40,879 nt of DNA from Verrucomicrobium sp. (GTDB lineage Bacteria; Verrucomicrobiota; Verrucomicrobiia; Limisphaerales; UBA9464), in assembly GCA_021298285.1 (NCBI GenBank), contig JAJTFN010000023.1, positions 1-40,879 of the forward strand, given 5' to 3'. The stretch's first letter is position 1, and the number at the start of each line of letters is the position of its first letter. The translations under genes and the position numbers were made by a program. Shown here piece after piece: positions 8,583 through 21,953 of the stretch. Under the pieces are notes generated by a model. That model had not been told where the DNA came from. It did no database searches and saw only the letters and a program-made list of their open reading frames with translations.

Positions 8583-9775
8583 ATCGCCGCCTCGCCGCCC
8601 TCCTCGGCCTGGCCGGGCTCACTGGGCTCACCAGGCCCGCCGGTCTGGACCTCCTGGCGGCCGAGGCCTCGGGGGACCCACCGCAGGCTCCCGTGGCCGC
8701 CGGGGTGCGCGCCCGGCTCTCGGACGGCTTCAGCTACCGCCAGGAAAGCCTGCCCGAGGGCCCTTGGTCCGTGCACGTCGTCCGCATCCGGCGGGACCGG
8801 CCCGACCTCGGCCTCCAGGTGCTGCTCGGCGGGGGGACACATCTCGGCGTCTCGACGCTGTCGCGGCAGGCCTCGGCCTTCCCCCGGTCCCGGGGTCGGG
8901 CGCTGGCCGCGCTCAACGGCGACTTCTTCGCCCGGGGCGGTCCCTGCCTTGGAGACCCGGAGGGCCTGTGCCTGCGGGACGGCGAACTCATCTCGGCCCC
9001 GAACGGCAAGAGCGCCTTCTGGATCGGCGCCGACCGCTCGTTCCACCTCGGGCCGGTGGTCTCGCTGCTGTCGATGATCGCCCCGGACGGCACCCCGGTG
9101 GCCATCGGGCTCAACGAGGAACGGCAGGACCGGCCGGTGCTCTACACCCCCGCCCTCGGGACCCGCACCCCGTCGGCCGCCGGGACCGAGGGCCTGTTCC
9201 TGCCCGCGCCGGGCACCGCACTGCCGATCCGGCCCGGGCTCCGCTCGGCCTTCCGGCTGGCATCGATCCACCGGGACGGCAACGTGCCCATCCCGGCCGG
9301 GGGCGTGGTGCTGTCGTTGCCACCGGGATCGGGGGCGGGGCGTCCTCCGCTGGAGGTGGGGGCGGTCTGGACGCTGTCGACGGCCACGCAGCCCGACCTC
9401 CGCGGGGCGACCACCGCCATCGGCGGCGGACCGGCGCTGCTCAAGGATGGCAAGCCCACCGGCTTCCAGTCGTCGGACGCTCGGCACCCGCGCTCGGCCA
9501 TCGGCTGGAACGCCACGTTCTTCTTCCTGGTGCAGGTCGACGGCCGCCAGCCGGGCGTCTCGGTCGGGATGTCGCTGGCGGAGCTGGCCGCGCACCTGGC
9601 CGGTCTCGGCTGCACCGAGGCCCTGAACCTCGACGGGGGCGGCTCCTCCACGCTCTGGGCGCGGGGACAGGTGATGAATTCGCCCTGCGAGGGGGGCGAG
9701 CGCCCGATGGGCAACGCCCTGCTCATCAGCCTCGGGAACGGGTTGACCGCCCCGAAGGACGGGCCGGCTCCCTGA
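8579..9775 (+). CDS. Phosphodiester glycosidase family protein (copy 2)
   Basis: This is a 398-residue paralogue of the preceding gene, starting at the ATG in an ATGA overlap. A short N-terminus with a hydrophobic Leu/Ala-rich stretch (about residues 5-27) looks like a signal peptide. NAGPA-family blocks are LNGDFFARGG (about 115), AIGGGPALLKDGKP, HPRSAIGWN, VQVDGRQPGVSVGMSLAEL, and LNLDGGGSSTLW (about 349). Copies 1 and 2 align over the whole domain but are clearly diverged, so the duplication is old. The pair closes the plus-strand cluster that begins with DUF58/BatA. A hairpin directly after the stop (9777-9794) may end the transcript. Envelope location and action on a sugar-phosphodiester are inferred from the family. 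Confidence 0.85.
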   Translation: MNRRLAALLGLAGLTGLTRPAGLDLLAAEASGDPPQAPVAAGVRARLSDGFSYRQESLPEGPWSVHVVRIRRDRPDLGLQVLLGGGTHLGVSTLSRQASAFPRSRGRALAALNGDFFARGGPCLGDPEGLCLRDGELISAPNGKSAFWIGADRSFHLGPVVSLLSMIAPDGTPVAIGLNEERQDRPVLYTPALGTRTPSAAGTEGLFLPAPGTALPIRPGLRSAFRLASIHRDGNVPIPAGGVVLSLPPGSGAGRPPLEVGAVWTLSTATQPDLRGATTAIGGGPALLKDGKPTGFQSSDARHPRSAIGWNATFFFLVQVDGRQPGVSVGMSLAELAAHLAGLGCTEALNLDGGGSSTLWARGQVMNSPCEGGERPMGNALLISLGNGLTAPKDGPAP

Positions 9776-9776
9776 C

Positions 9777-9794
9777 GGGGGCCGTGCGGTCCCC
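9777..9794. terminator. Hairpin between convergent genes
   Basis: Starting two bases after the stop of the second phosphodiester glycosidase, GGGGGCCG is followed by TG and then CGGTCCCC. This forms an 8-pair GC stem (one G-T pair) with a tight loop. A second palindrome, GGGTCGCGACCC, lies at 9805-9816. No T-run follows on the plus strand, so this is only a candidate. It sits in the 59 bases between the 3' ends of this plus-strand gene and minus-strand carA, where a two-way terminator is expected. Confidence 0.4.
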
Positions 9795-9834
9795 AACCCC
9801 GAATGGGTCGCGACCCTCCCGCATCGGTCCCGAC

Positions 9835-10995
<1,161 letters not shown>

Positions 10996-11016
10996 GGGGG
11001 ACTTCAGGTCGCCAAA

Positions 11017-11038
11017 CGCCCCGGCGATGGCCGGGGCG
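11017..11038 (-). promoter_or_regulatory. Hairpin in the carA leader
   Basis: A perfect 9-base-pair inverted repeat (CGCCCCGGC, loop CATC on the minus strand, GCCGGGGCG) lies 21 bases upstream of the carA ATG. The minus strand continues with TTTGG. carA leaders are regulated by attenuation in several bacteria, so this may be an attenuator or structured leader. No leader peptide or antiterminator could be recognised, so the function is open. Confidence 0.35.
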
Positions 11039-11141
11039 GGCGGAGTGTGCGCAAGCCCCCCGCCGAAGCAAGGCCAAGCCGAGGGACCCCGCGGGCGCCG
11101 AATCGCCTTGTCGACCGGATCCCGCGTGGTGAGATCGCCCC

Positions 11142-12341
11142 ATGACGATCCGAGGGCTGCGACGGCTGCTCGCCGGCCTGGCCGCTTCGGCCGGCCTGGC
11201 CGTGGCCGCCGTGACGCTGGAGCCCGACGGGTACCATGTGCGCCCGGGCGACCGCCTCCAGGACGCGCTGGACCTCGCCGCGACCAACGCGCTGCAGAAG
11301 ACCGTCCGGGTCCATGCGGGGACCTATCGCCCCGATTCAAGACGCCAGGCGCTGGTGGGGTTCAACCGGCGGCACGACGGCATCCGCCTCGTGGCCCTCG
11401 GCGACGTCACGCTCAGCGCCGCCAATCCCGCGCTGTCGCCCACCAACGAGCCGTCGCACCCGGCGGTGGTCAACCACGTGGTGTATTTCGGCGACGGCAT
11501 CTCGACCAACACGCTGATGCGCGGGTTCCGCCTGAGCGGGGCCAACGCCTTCCTGACCAAGGAGGGCACCCAGGCGCTCGAGCCCAACCGGACCGTCCTG
11601 AAGAACCACTTCTTCTACTCGGACGGCGGCGCGGTGAAGGTCTTCGGCCGCTCGGCTCCCCGCCTGATCGAGCTCACGATCGAGGACAATTTCACCCGCC
11701 CGTGCGGCGCGGGCATCTCCGTCCAGCAGCAGGGCTTCCGGGACACCCCGGTGCTCATCGCCAGCTGCCGGTTCCTCAACAACCGGGCGCAGGGGACCGG
11801 ACCGGCCATCGACCTGCTGGCCGGCAGCTCGGCCCGGATCCTCAACTGCCTGTTCGTCGGGAACGTCTCCAACACCGGGGAGGACCTGGTGGCCAAGGCC
11901 TCGGGAGAGAAGCCCTTCGCCAACAACGGCGCGATCACCATCTTCTGGGAGTCGCTGGCGCTGGTGCAGAACTGCACCTTCACCGGCAACCGCAACGGGG
12001 TGGACGACATGGGCGGCGACAGCGTCTACGTGGACAGCCTCTTCCACGGCAACCGGGCCGAGGGCGGGTTGCCCGGCTTCGCCCGCTATGAGCTGGCCGT
12101 CAACGCCGGGGCCCGGGTGGAGGGCTGTGCGATCCTCGGTCCGGTCCACGACGCCAAGAAGGTCATCGACCCGGCACGCAACCGACTCTCCGGTCCCGAT
12201 CCCCGATTCGACGCCGACTGGGTGCCGCAGGCCCCCGAATACGCCCGCGTCGGGTATCGGCCGCCGAGGCCGCCCGCAGGGACGCCGGGCGTCGCGGCCC
12301 CGCCGGTCACTTCGGCTCCACCAGCTCCAGCGTCCCGTTGA
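11142..12341 (+). CDS. Secreted right-handed beta-helix repeat protein
   Basis: This is a 399-residue protein with an N-terminal signal peptide (about residues 1-23, [15 protein letters not shown]). An opening then resembles DUF1565/pectate-lyase-like proteins ([28 protein letters not shown]). The body is a series of short hydrophobic/Asn-rich rungs (for example [32 protein letters not shown]) typical of a parallel beta-helix. No polysaccharide-lyase catalytic set is obvious, so substrate and activity are unknown. The C-terminus is Pro/Ala-rich. Its last 35 bases overlap the 3' end of the convergent CRTAC1-like gene. It is divergent from carA; a GGTGAG 9 bases before the ATG could serve as ribosome binding site. 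Confidence 0.75.
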   Translation: MTIRGLRRLLAGLAASAGLAVAAVTLEPDGYHVRPGDRLQDALDLAATNALQKTVRVHAGTYRPDSRRQALVGFNRRHDGIRLVALGDVTLSAANPALSPTNEPSHPAVVNHVVYFGDGISTNTLMRGFRLSGANAFLTKEGTQALEPNRTVLKNHFFYSDGGAVKVFGRSAPRLIELTIEDNFTRPCGAGISVQQQGFRDTPVLIASCRFLNNRAQGTGPAIDLLAGSSARILNCLFVGNVSNTGEDLVAKASGEKPFANNGAITIFWESLALVQNCTFTGNRNGVDDMGGDSVYVDSLFHGNRAEGGLPGFARYELAVNAGARVEGCAILGPVHDAKKVIDPARNRLSGPDPRFDADWVPQAPEYARVGYRPPRPPAGTPGVAAPPVTSAPPAPASR

Positions 12342-14250
12342 GCGCGACGGGACCGGTACGGACCTGCCGCCGTCCCGAGGGCCAGACGACTTCGACGCGG
12401 TCCACGGCCGTCTCCGAACCCAGCCCGAAGAAGAGCGGCAGGCTGCTCTGCGCCAGGTACCCGGACTTGCCGTCGTGGAAGCGGGTCTGGACGCGTGAGC
12501 CGCAGTGGACGCGCACCGTCGCGCCCAGCCCGTCGCGGTTGGACACGGTGCCCACGAGCCGCACCTGGAGGAACCGCAGCGGGGCCCGCTCGGACAGGTC
12601 GCTCAGGAGGACCTGGGGTGCGTCGTTCCACTCGTTGGTCACCAGGTCGAGGTCGCCGTCGCCATCCACGTCCAGGGCCACCGACGACCGTGAGCTGGCC
12701 GTGCCCATCACGCGCACCGTGCCGGTCCGTCCCTTGGCGAGGGCATGGCGCCGACCCTCCGCCGTGGAGGTGTCGAGCACGAAGGCCTCGCGCAGGATGG
12801 GATCGCCGCGCCGCGGTTCGAGCCCCAGCACCGCGCCGGCCTCCACGAAGCGCTTCCCGCCTTCGTTGAGCAGCAACGAGTTGGCGACGTAGCGCAGCGG
12901 GTAACCCATGCCGGCCGTCACGAACACGTCCTCGTCACCGTCGGCGTTGAAGTCGGCGACGGTCACGCCCCAGGGCCAGTAGGTCTCGGTGCCCACGGCC
13001 GCCGAGACCTCGGCGAAGGACCGGCCCGCGCCCTGGTTCTGGAAGAAGGCGTTGCCGAAGAGGCTGCGGGAGGCCTGGCGGAACTGCTCGGGCTTCCACT
13101 CGGCGGCGCACCAGGCGTCGCTCCGGGTCTTCTCGAAGGCCGAGGTGAGGTTGGTGTCGCCGGCGTTGATCTGGGCCGTGGTCATGTCCGAGTGCATGTC
13201 GGTGACCAGCAGGTCCATGAGCCCGTCGCGGTTCTGGTCGAAGAACTTCACGCCCATCGAGCCCCATGGGGTCCTGGGGAAGAAGGCAGCCGTGCGGTCC
13301 TCGAAGCGTCCGCCCTGCCGGTTCCCATAGAAGCGGTCCTCGCCCGACATGCTCAGCACGTACAGCTCCGGGTAGCCGTCGGCGTCGAGGTCGCAGAAGG
13401 TCGCGTCACCGCTCCAGCCACGATGGACCAGGCCAGTGGCCGCGGAGGCGTCCTCGAAGCGCCCGTCGCCCCGGTTGCGCAGCAGCAGGCTCGTCTCGCT
13501 GCGCTCAGCGAACTGCCAGCCCTGGAAGGCGTCGGACCGGCCGACATACTCGCCGGCGCGGCCCTTCTCGTTGCGGGTGTACACGCCCACGTGGCAGACG
13601 AAGAGATCCAGTTTCCCGTCGCGGTCATAGTCGAAGAACACCGCGCCGGAGCCATGGGCGGGTTTGCCTCCGGCCAGGCCCGCCTGGGCCGTGATGTCGC
13701 GGAAGCGCCCGCCGCCCTCGTTGCGGAAGAGCGCGTGGCCCTGGCGCACGGTGGTGACCAGGAGGTCGGGCCGGCCGTCGTTGTCGAGGTCCGCGAACGA
13801 GGCGCCCACGCTGACCTTGCCCGCCAGCGCCACTCCGGCCGTCGCCGTGATGTCCTCGAAGCGTCCGCCACCGAGGTTCCGCCAGAGCTGGTTGCCCCCG
13901 CGCTGGTTGGCGAAGAACAGGTCGGGCCGGCCGTCGCCATCGACATCCGCCGCCGCGATGGCCGTGCCGTGATCGTAGTGCACGGCCTTGTAGTCGCGCG
14001 CACCGTCATCGACGGGCACCTGCCGAAAGGTGATGCCGCTCTCCGGCAGGCGGTCCCGGAAGCCGAACCCGTGGAAGACCTTCCACGACGACGCCTCGGC
14101 CCGCTGACGACGCCCCTCGGCCTGGAGGGCCGACCGCACCGAGTCCTGCAGGGCCGCATCTGGCACGGTCACCACCGCATCGGCGGACAGGCCGCCCGCC
14201 AACATGGCAAGGAGGGGAAGGCGGGGGGAAAGGCGCAAGGGGGCATTCAT
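12307..14250 (-). CDS. CRTAC1-type FG-GAP/ASPIC-UnbV secreted protein
   Basis: This is a 647-residue exported protein. The chosen ATG at 14250 puts a signal peptide at the N-terminus (MNAPLRLSPRLPLLAMLAGG); an in-frame start 18 codons upstream would bury it. At least seven FG-GAP/VCBS-like calcium-binding repeats are visible, with DVDGDGRPDLFF, DLDNDGRPDLLV, DYDRDGKLDLFV, DLDADGYPELYV, DQNRDGLMDLLV, DFNADGDEDVFV and DVDGDGDLDLV. The C-terminal ASPIC/UnbV domain (about 560-640) contains NRDGLGATVRV, GYLAQSS and VEVVWPSGRRQ. The repeats predict a beta-propeller, probably cell-surface or periplasmic. Such proteins are very abundant in PVC bacteria, but their function is largely unknown. It is convergent with the beta-helix gene and divergent from the SGNH-like gene. 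Confidence 0.9.
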   Translation of the reverse strand: MNAPLRLSPRLPLLAMLAGGLSADAVVTVPDAALQDSVRSALQAEGRRQRAEASSWKVFHGFGFRDRLPESGITFRQVPVDDGARDYKAVHYDHGTAIAAADVDGDGRPDLFFANQRGGNQLWRNLGGGRFEDITATAGVALAGKVSVGASFADLDNDGRPDLLVTTVRQGHALFRNEGGGRFRDITAQAGLAGGKPAHGSGAVFFDYDRDGKLDLFVCHVGVYTRNEKGRAGEYVGRSDAFQGWQFAERSETSLLLRNRGDGRFEDASAATGLVHRGWSGDATFCDLDADGYPELYVLSMSGEDRFYGNRQGGRFEDRTAAFFPRTPWGSMGVKFFDQNRDGLMDLLVTDMHSDMTTAQINAGDTNLTSAFEKTRSDAWCAAEWKPEQFRQASRSLFGNAFFQNQGAGRSFAEVSAAVGTETYWPWGVTVADFNADGDEDVFVTAGMGYPLRYVANSLLLNEGGKRFVEAGAVLGLEPRRGDPILREAFVLDTSTAEGRRHALAKGRTGTVRVMGTASSRSSVALDVDGDGDLDLVTNEWNDAPQVLLSDLSERAPLRFLQVRLVGTVSNRDGLGATVRVHCGSRVQTRFHDGKSGYLAQSSLPLFFGLGSETAVDRVEVVWPSGRRQVRTGPVALNGTLELVEPK

Positions 14251-14348
14251 GGCAGGTCTGGGTTCCTGGGAGGCTCTGGTATCACCGAGGCGGGGATTCT
14301 GCAAAGGCTCTCTGGGGGGAGAACGGGTCGGATCGGCGTTGGGACTTG

Positions 14349-14368
14349 GCGTTGGGGCTTTCCAACGC
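14349..14368. promoter_or_regulatory. Inverted repeat in a divergent promoter region
   Basis: GCGTTGG and CCAACGC form a perfect 7-base inverted repeat around a 6-base spacer, 43 bases upstream of the SGNH-like start and 98 bases upstream of the divergent CRTAC1-like start. A direct repeat of GGCGTTGGG starts nearby. It could be an operator or an RNA hairpin. No convincing -10/-35 pair was found beside it. Confidence 0.3.
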
Positions 14369-14411
14369 GGGGTCGGGCTGTTTGATTCACGGCACGTCCC
14401 TCTCGCTCCCC

Positions 14412-15356
14412 ATGAACCGGTTTCCCTGGATCCTCGTCGGCACGTTGCTCTGGAGCCTCCGGACCCCGATGGCCGCCCATGCCCAGGGCCCCGGGCCGTC
14501 GCGCCCGCTGCGCACCAACGACGTCATCGCCATCCTGGGCGGCGGCGGCGCCGAGGCGCGGGCCCGGGGCGCCCACTGGGAGACGCTCCTGATGGCCACC
14601 CACCCGGGCCACCGGCTGCGCGTGCTGAACTTCGCGCGGGAGGGCGACACCGTCTTCAGCCAGTTGCGCGACGTGAACTACCCGCCGCCCCTTCGGCAGG
14701 TGGCCGACGCGAAGGCGACCCTGTGCGTGCTCGATTTCGGCCAGGGCGAGGCCTACGGCGGCATCGATCGCCTCGAGGCCTTTGCCGAGCGGCTGGACCA
14801 GTGGGTGGTCGACGTGCAGGCCCTGGGCGTGCGCGTGGTGCTCGCCACGCCGGCCCCGGTCCTGCGACCCGAGCCGCCTCCGGTCGAGGCCTACGCCGAG
14901 CGCATCCGCCGGATCGCCCAGCATCGGAACCTGCCGCTCATCGACGTCTTCGAGGCCGCCCGAGGCCGCCGGGGTCTCTCGGAGGACGGCCGACGGCTCA
15001 GCGACGCCGGCCACGCACGCATCGCGGCGACGGCCCTCCGGCCCTGGCTCGGCAACCGGGCCGTTCCCGGGGTCGATGCCAACGGGCGCTTCCAGGAACC
15101 GTCCTGGGAGGCCCTCCGACAGGCCCTGGTCCAGCGCAACGCCCTCTGGAAAGGCTACACCCGCCCCACCAACTGGGCCTTCCTTGCGGGCGACCGCACC
15201 GAGCAACCCAGCAGCCGCGACCATCGGGACCTGAAGATCCGGTGGTTTCCGGCCGAGATGGAGCAGTTCGTGCCGCTGCTCCAGGCCGCCGACCGCCAGG
15301 CCGACGCCCTTGCCGCCAGCGCCGCACCCGTACCCGACTCCAACACCGCCCGCTGA
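14412..15356 (+). CDS. SGNH/GDSL-like protein with degenerate active site
   Basis: This is a 314-residue exported protein; the ATG at 14412 gives a signal peptide (FPWILVGTLLWSL, cleaved near AHAQ). The fold pattern follows the SGNH hydrolase-like domain that PVC bacteria encode beside, or fused to, their large heme proteins: DVIAILGGGGAE, HWETLL, LNFAREGDTVFSQLRD, VVLATPAPV, and LSDAGHARIA near the C-terminal side. Block I normally holds the nucleophile in GDS, but here it reads GGGG with no serine. The block III Asn is also not evident (DFGQGEAYGG). The Asp-x-x-His pair (D-A-G-H) remains. It is probably not a classical esterase. It ends 6 bases before the heme-binding dehydrogenase gene, which suggests a two-gene transcript and a shared role. 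Confidence 0.7.
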   Translation: MNRFPWILVGTLLWSLRTPMAAHAQGPGPSRPLRTNDVIAILGGGGAEARARGAHWETLLMATHPGHRLRVLNFAREGDTVFSQLRDVNYPPPLRQVADAKATLCVLDFGQGEAYGGIDRLEAFAERLDQWVVDVQALGVRVVLATPAPVLRPEPPPVEAYAERIRRIAQHRNLPLIDVFEAARGRRGLSEDGRRLSDAGHARIAATALRPWLGNRAVPGVDANGRFQEPSWEALRQALVQRNALWKGYTRPTNWAFLAGDRTEQPSSRDHRDLKIRWFPAEMEQFVPLLQAADRQADALAASAAPVPDSNTAR

Positions 15357-15362
15357 CCTGCC

Positions 15363-18300
15363 ATGCCCTTCCTCCACCGGTCCTTGGCCTCCCGCCCCGG
15401 CGTCTCCCGGACCCTGCTCGGGACGATGCTGGGCCTCTGCGGCCCGTTGCTCGCCACCCAGACCCCCGACGAGGAGCGGGCCACGCTGCGACCGCTCGAC
15501 GGGTATTCGATCCACCTTTTCGCCAGCGAGGCCGACGGCGTGGTCAAGCCCACCCAGATCCGCTTCGACGGCGACGGGCGGCTGTGGGTGGCCACGACCA
15601 CCAGCTATCCCCAGATCCGCCCCGGCGAGACCCCGCGCGACCGCATCGTGGTGCTCGAGGACACCGACCACGACGGTCGCGCCGACCGCACCACGGTCTT
15701 CGACGACCAGCTCCACATGCCCCTGGGCCTCGAGCTCGGCGACGGCGGCGTGTATGTGGGCGCGGCCGACGAGCTGCTCTTCCTGAAGGACACCGACGGC
15801 GACGGCAAGGCCGACCAGCGGCGGGTGATCTTCAGCGGGTTCGGAACCGGCGACACGCACCAGACGATCAACTCCTTCACCTGGGGTCCGGCCGGCGAGC
15901 TGATGATGAGCCAGGGCCTGCACGCGGTGAGCCGCATCGAGACGCCATGGGGCAACGAGACGCTGCACCAGGCCGGCGTCTGGCGCTTCTGGCCCCGCAG
16001 CCTCCGGCTCGACGCCTTCTGGGACGGCGCGATGGGCGCGCACAATCCCTTCGGCACCACCTTCGACCGCGCGGGGCAGCCCTTCGTCTTCGCCGGCAAC
16101 GGCCACGGCATCGCCCACCTGACCCAGGCGATGATCCGCACCGAGCACTTCGAGGCGCATCCGCCGCTGTGGAACCAGGGCCGCAAGTTCGGCGGGGCCG
16201 ACATCGCCGACAACGGCCACTGGCTCCCGGAGCACCGGGGCGAGTTCGTGGCCGGGGGCTACCTGCACAACAGCGTGGAGCGCTTCCGGATGACTCCGCG
16301 CGGCGCGAGCTTCCAGGTGGAGCGCCTGGCGCCGCTGGTGGAATCCACCAACACGGCCTTCCGGGTGGTGGACGTGCGCTTCGGCCCGGACGGGGCGCTC
16401 TACCTCTGCGACTGGTTCAACCCGCTCATCGGCCACTACCAGACGAGCTTCCGCCATCCCGACCGTGACAAGACGCGCGGCCGCATCTGGCGTGTCACCG
16501 CCAACGGCCGGTCCCCCCTGAAGGCACCCGCCCCCCTCGAGAAGGCGGCATTGCCCGCGCTGTTCGACGCGCTGCTCTCGCCGGAACGGTGGAACCGGCA
16601 ACTCGCCGCCCGGGTGCTCAAGGACCGGCCGACCGAGGCGGTCGTCGCGGGGGTGCGCGCCTGGGTCGCGGCCGCACCGTCGGACACGGCGCGTCTGGAG
16701 CGATGGAACGAGGGGGTCGGCATCCTGGCGGCCCACGAGGCGCCCGATCCCGGGTCCGTCATGGCCCTGTCGCGCTCGGCCGAACCCGACCACCGCGCCC
16801 GGGCCGCCCGCATCACCGGGCACTGGGCCACCCGCCTGAAGGATCCCCTGGAAATCCTGGGTCGTCTGGCCGCCGACCCGCACCCGAGGGTCCGCCTCGA
16901 GGCGGTGGTGGCCTGCGCCTACGTGCCGGACGCCCGGGGGGTCGAGGTGGCGTCGCTGGCGATGGAAGGGACCGAGGAGGCGCCGATCACCTACGCCTTC
17001 ACCCAGTGTGTCCACGCGCTCAAGCCGCTTTGGAAAGGCCCCTATGCCCGGGGGGCCCTGACCTTCGGCGGCAGCCAGCGCCGCAAGGAGGCCTTCACCC
17101 GCGCCGACCGCAGCGCCGACACGGTCGACGAGGCCGCCACGCGCCTGCGCCGGGTGCAGGAGGTGGCCCTGCCGGCCGACACCCAGGCCTCGCTGGTCGA
17201 GGCCGTTCTGGCAGCCGCACGGCCGCAGGACATCCCGCTGCTCCTGGCCCCGCGCACCCACACCGTCGGGTCGGCCCACGATGCCGGGGCCCATGCCCGT
17301 GCCCTCCTGCGGCTCGACACCCTCGGCCGCGACCTCGGTCTCCAACCGACCCAGGACCTCCGGCCCGCGCTGGCCCCGCTCCTGGCCGGGACGAACGCCG
17401 GGATCCGCGCCGCCGCCGCCCGGCTCGTCGGCCGCTGGCAGGTGGCCGCCCTCGAGGCCGATCTGGTGCGCCTCGTCGAGGCGGCGGACACGGAGGAACC
17501 CGTCCGGGCCGGAGCGATTCTCGGGCTGGCCCTCTTCCCCGCCCCCGAGCACACCGGTCGCATCCTCCGGGCCGCCGGACCCGGGGCAGGCCCGGCCCTC
17601 AAGACGGCCGCCGCCGCCGCCCTGCCCCCCCGCGACCCCGACGCCTCGGCCCGCCTGGCGGCCGAGGTGCTGGCCCGGGAGACCGACACCGCCTCGATCG
17701 AGGCGGTGGCCGCCCCGATCCTTCGGCAACCCCGGGGGGCGACCGCGCTGGCCCGGGCGCTGCAGGCCACCCCATCCCATCCCGCGTCGGCCCGGGCGCT
17801 GGCGGCCTTCCTGGCGCAGGCCGGCCGGAACGTCCCGGAGCTCGTCCCGGTGCTGGGACCCGCCCTCGGCCGGGCCTCCGCCGGACCGACCCTCACGGAG
17901 CGGCTGGCCTCCCCGGCCGCCCGGACGGCCTTCCTGCGGACGGTGTCGACCTCGGGCGACGCCGCCCGGGGAGCCCGGATCTTCGCGCGGGCCGAGCTGG
18001 GTTGCACGGCCTGCCACGGGGTCGGCGCCTCGCAACCGGGCCTCGGACCAGACCTCGGGGCCCTCGGCACCGCCCAGACACCCGAGTTCATCCTGCGGGC
18101 GATCCTCGAACCCCAGGCCGAGGTGAAGGAGGGTTTCATGGCCTGGAACCTCACCCTGGCCGACGGCGAGGAGCTGCAGGGACGCCTGGAAAGCAGCTCG
18201 GCCGACGAGGTGGTGCTGCTCGACGCGGCCACCCGCAAGCCCCTGCGGTTGGCGCGGAGCCGCATCCGTTCCCAGACCCAGGCCGGATCGATCATGCCCG

Positions 18301-18383
18301 CCGGGCTGGTCGATGCGCTGACCGAGGACGAGCTGCGCGACCTGCTCCGCCACCTCGCCGGCCTCGGCCGCCGGGAGCGATGA
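15363..18383 (+). CDS. PVC-type heme-binding CxxCH dehydrogenase-like protein
   Basis: This is a 1006-residue exported protein with an N-terminal signal peptide (LLGTMLGLCGPLLA). Residues ~35-400 match the membrane-bound dehydrogenase/NHL-type propeller domain (LRPLDGYSIHLFASEADGVVKPTQIRFDGDGRL is the pattern, with DxDGDG calcium-like loops and DVRFGPDGALYLCDWFNP). Residues ~400-850 look like HEAT-type alpha repeats. The C-terminus is the 'putative heme-binding domain' of this family: C881-T-A-C884-H885 binds heme c, followed by GLGPDLG, and an IMPAGL methionine (about 978) as a possible axial ligand. Such proteins probably oxidise sugars or alcohols in the periplasm, but substrates are unproven. 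The adjacent SGNH-like gene is the typical companion. Confidence 0.9.
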   Translation: MPFLHRSLASRPGVSRTLLGTMLGLCGPLLATQTPDEERATLRPLDGYSIHLFASEADGVVKPTQIRFDGDGRLWVATTTSYPQIRPGETPRDRIVVLEDTDHDGRADRTTVFDDQLHMPLGLELGDGGVYVGAADELLFLKDTDGDGKADQRRVIFSGFGTGDTHQTINSFTWGPAGELMMSQGLHAVSRIETPWGNETLHQAGVWRFWPRSLRLDAFWDGAMGAHNPFGTTFDRAGQPFVFAGNGHGIAHLTQAMIRTEHFEAHPPLWNQGRKFGGADIADNGHWLPEHRGEFVAGGYLHNSVERFRMTPRGASFQVERLAPLVESTNTAFRVVDVRFGPDGALYLCDWFNPLIGHYQTSFRHPDRDKTRGRIWRVTANGRSPLKAPAPLEKAALPALFDALLSPERWNRQLAARVLKDRPTEAVVAGVRAWVAAAPSDTARLERWNEGVGILAAHEAPDPGSVMALSRSAEPDHRARAARITGHWATRLKDPLEILGRLAADPHPRVRLEAVVACAYVPDARGVEVASLAMEGTEEAPITYAFTQCVHALKPLWKGPYARGALTFGGSQRRKEAFTRADRSADTVDEAATRLRRVQEVALPADTQASLVEAVLAAARPQDIPLLLAPRTHTVGSAHDAGAHARALLRLDTLGRDLGLQPTQDLRPALAPLLAGTNAGIRAAAARLVGRWQVAALEADLVRLVEAADTEEPVRAGAILGLALFPAPEHTGRILRAAGPGAGPALKTAAAAALPPRDPDASARLAAEVLARETDTASIEAVAAPILRQPRGATALARALQATPSHPASARALAAFLAQAGRNVPELVPVLGPALGRASAGPTLTERLASPAARTAFLRTVSTSGDAARGARIFARAELGCTACHGVGASQPGLGPDLGALGTAQTPEFILRAILEPQAEVKEGFMAWNLTLADGEELQGRLESSSADEVVLLDAATRKPLRLARSRIRSQTQAGSIMPAGLVDALTEDELRDLLRHLAGLGRRER

Positions 18384-18485
18384 CCGGGCCCCGGGGTCGC
18401 CCCACCGGTGACCGGGGGCGTCCCCAGACCGGGGCGGTCCGCGACGTTGACGGGGTGGAAGGCCTTCGGGGATGGTGAATCCATC

Positions 18486-21866
<3,381 letters not shown>

Positions 21867-21910
21867 GCGGGCCGCAGGGGCAGGTCCGTGGCCGCCCCCG
21901 CAGAAACGGC

Positions 21911-21942
21911 AAGGCCCGCCCCACGATCGCGGGACGGGCCTT
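21911..21942 (+). terminator. Hairpin terminator after the kinase/nucleotidyltransferase gene
   Basis: AAGGCCCGCCCC pairs with GGGACGGGCCTT (one internal mismatch) around the loop ACGATCGC, 44 bases after the stop codon. A short T-containing run follows (TTCGGTT). Its place between the 3' ends of two convergent genes fits a bidirectional terminator. Confidence 0.55.
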
Positions 21943-21953
21943 CGGTTCCGGAG

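Noticed and set aside
18408-18485. GTG 18408 as start of the kinase/nucleotidyltransferase fusion
   Set aside because: The 26 extra codons include AGA, GAT, GGT and GAA, unlike the gene's codon bias, and have no domain similarity; GTG 18486 is preferred.
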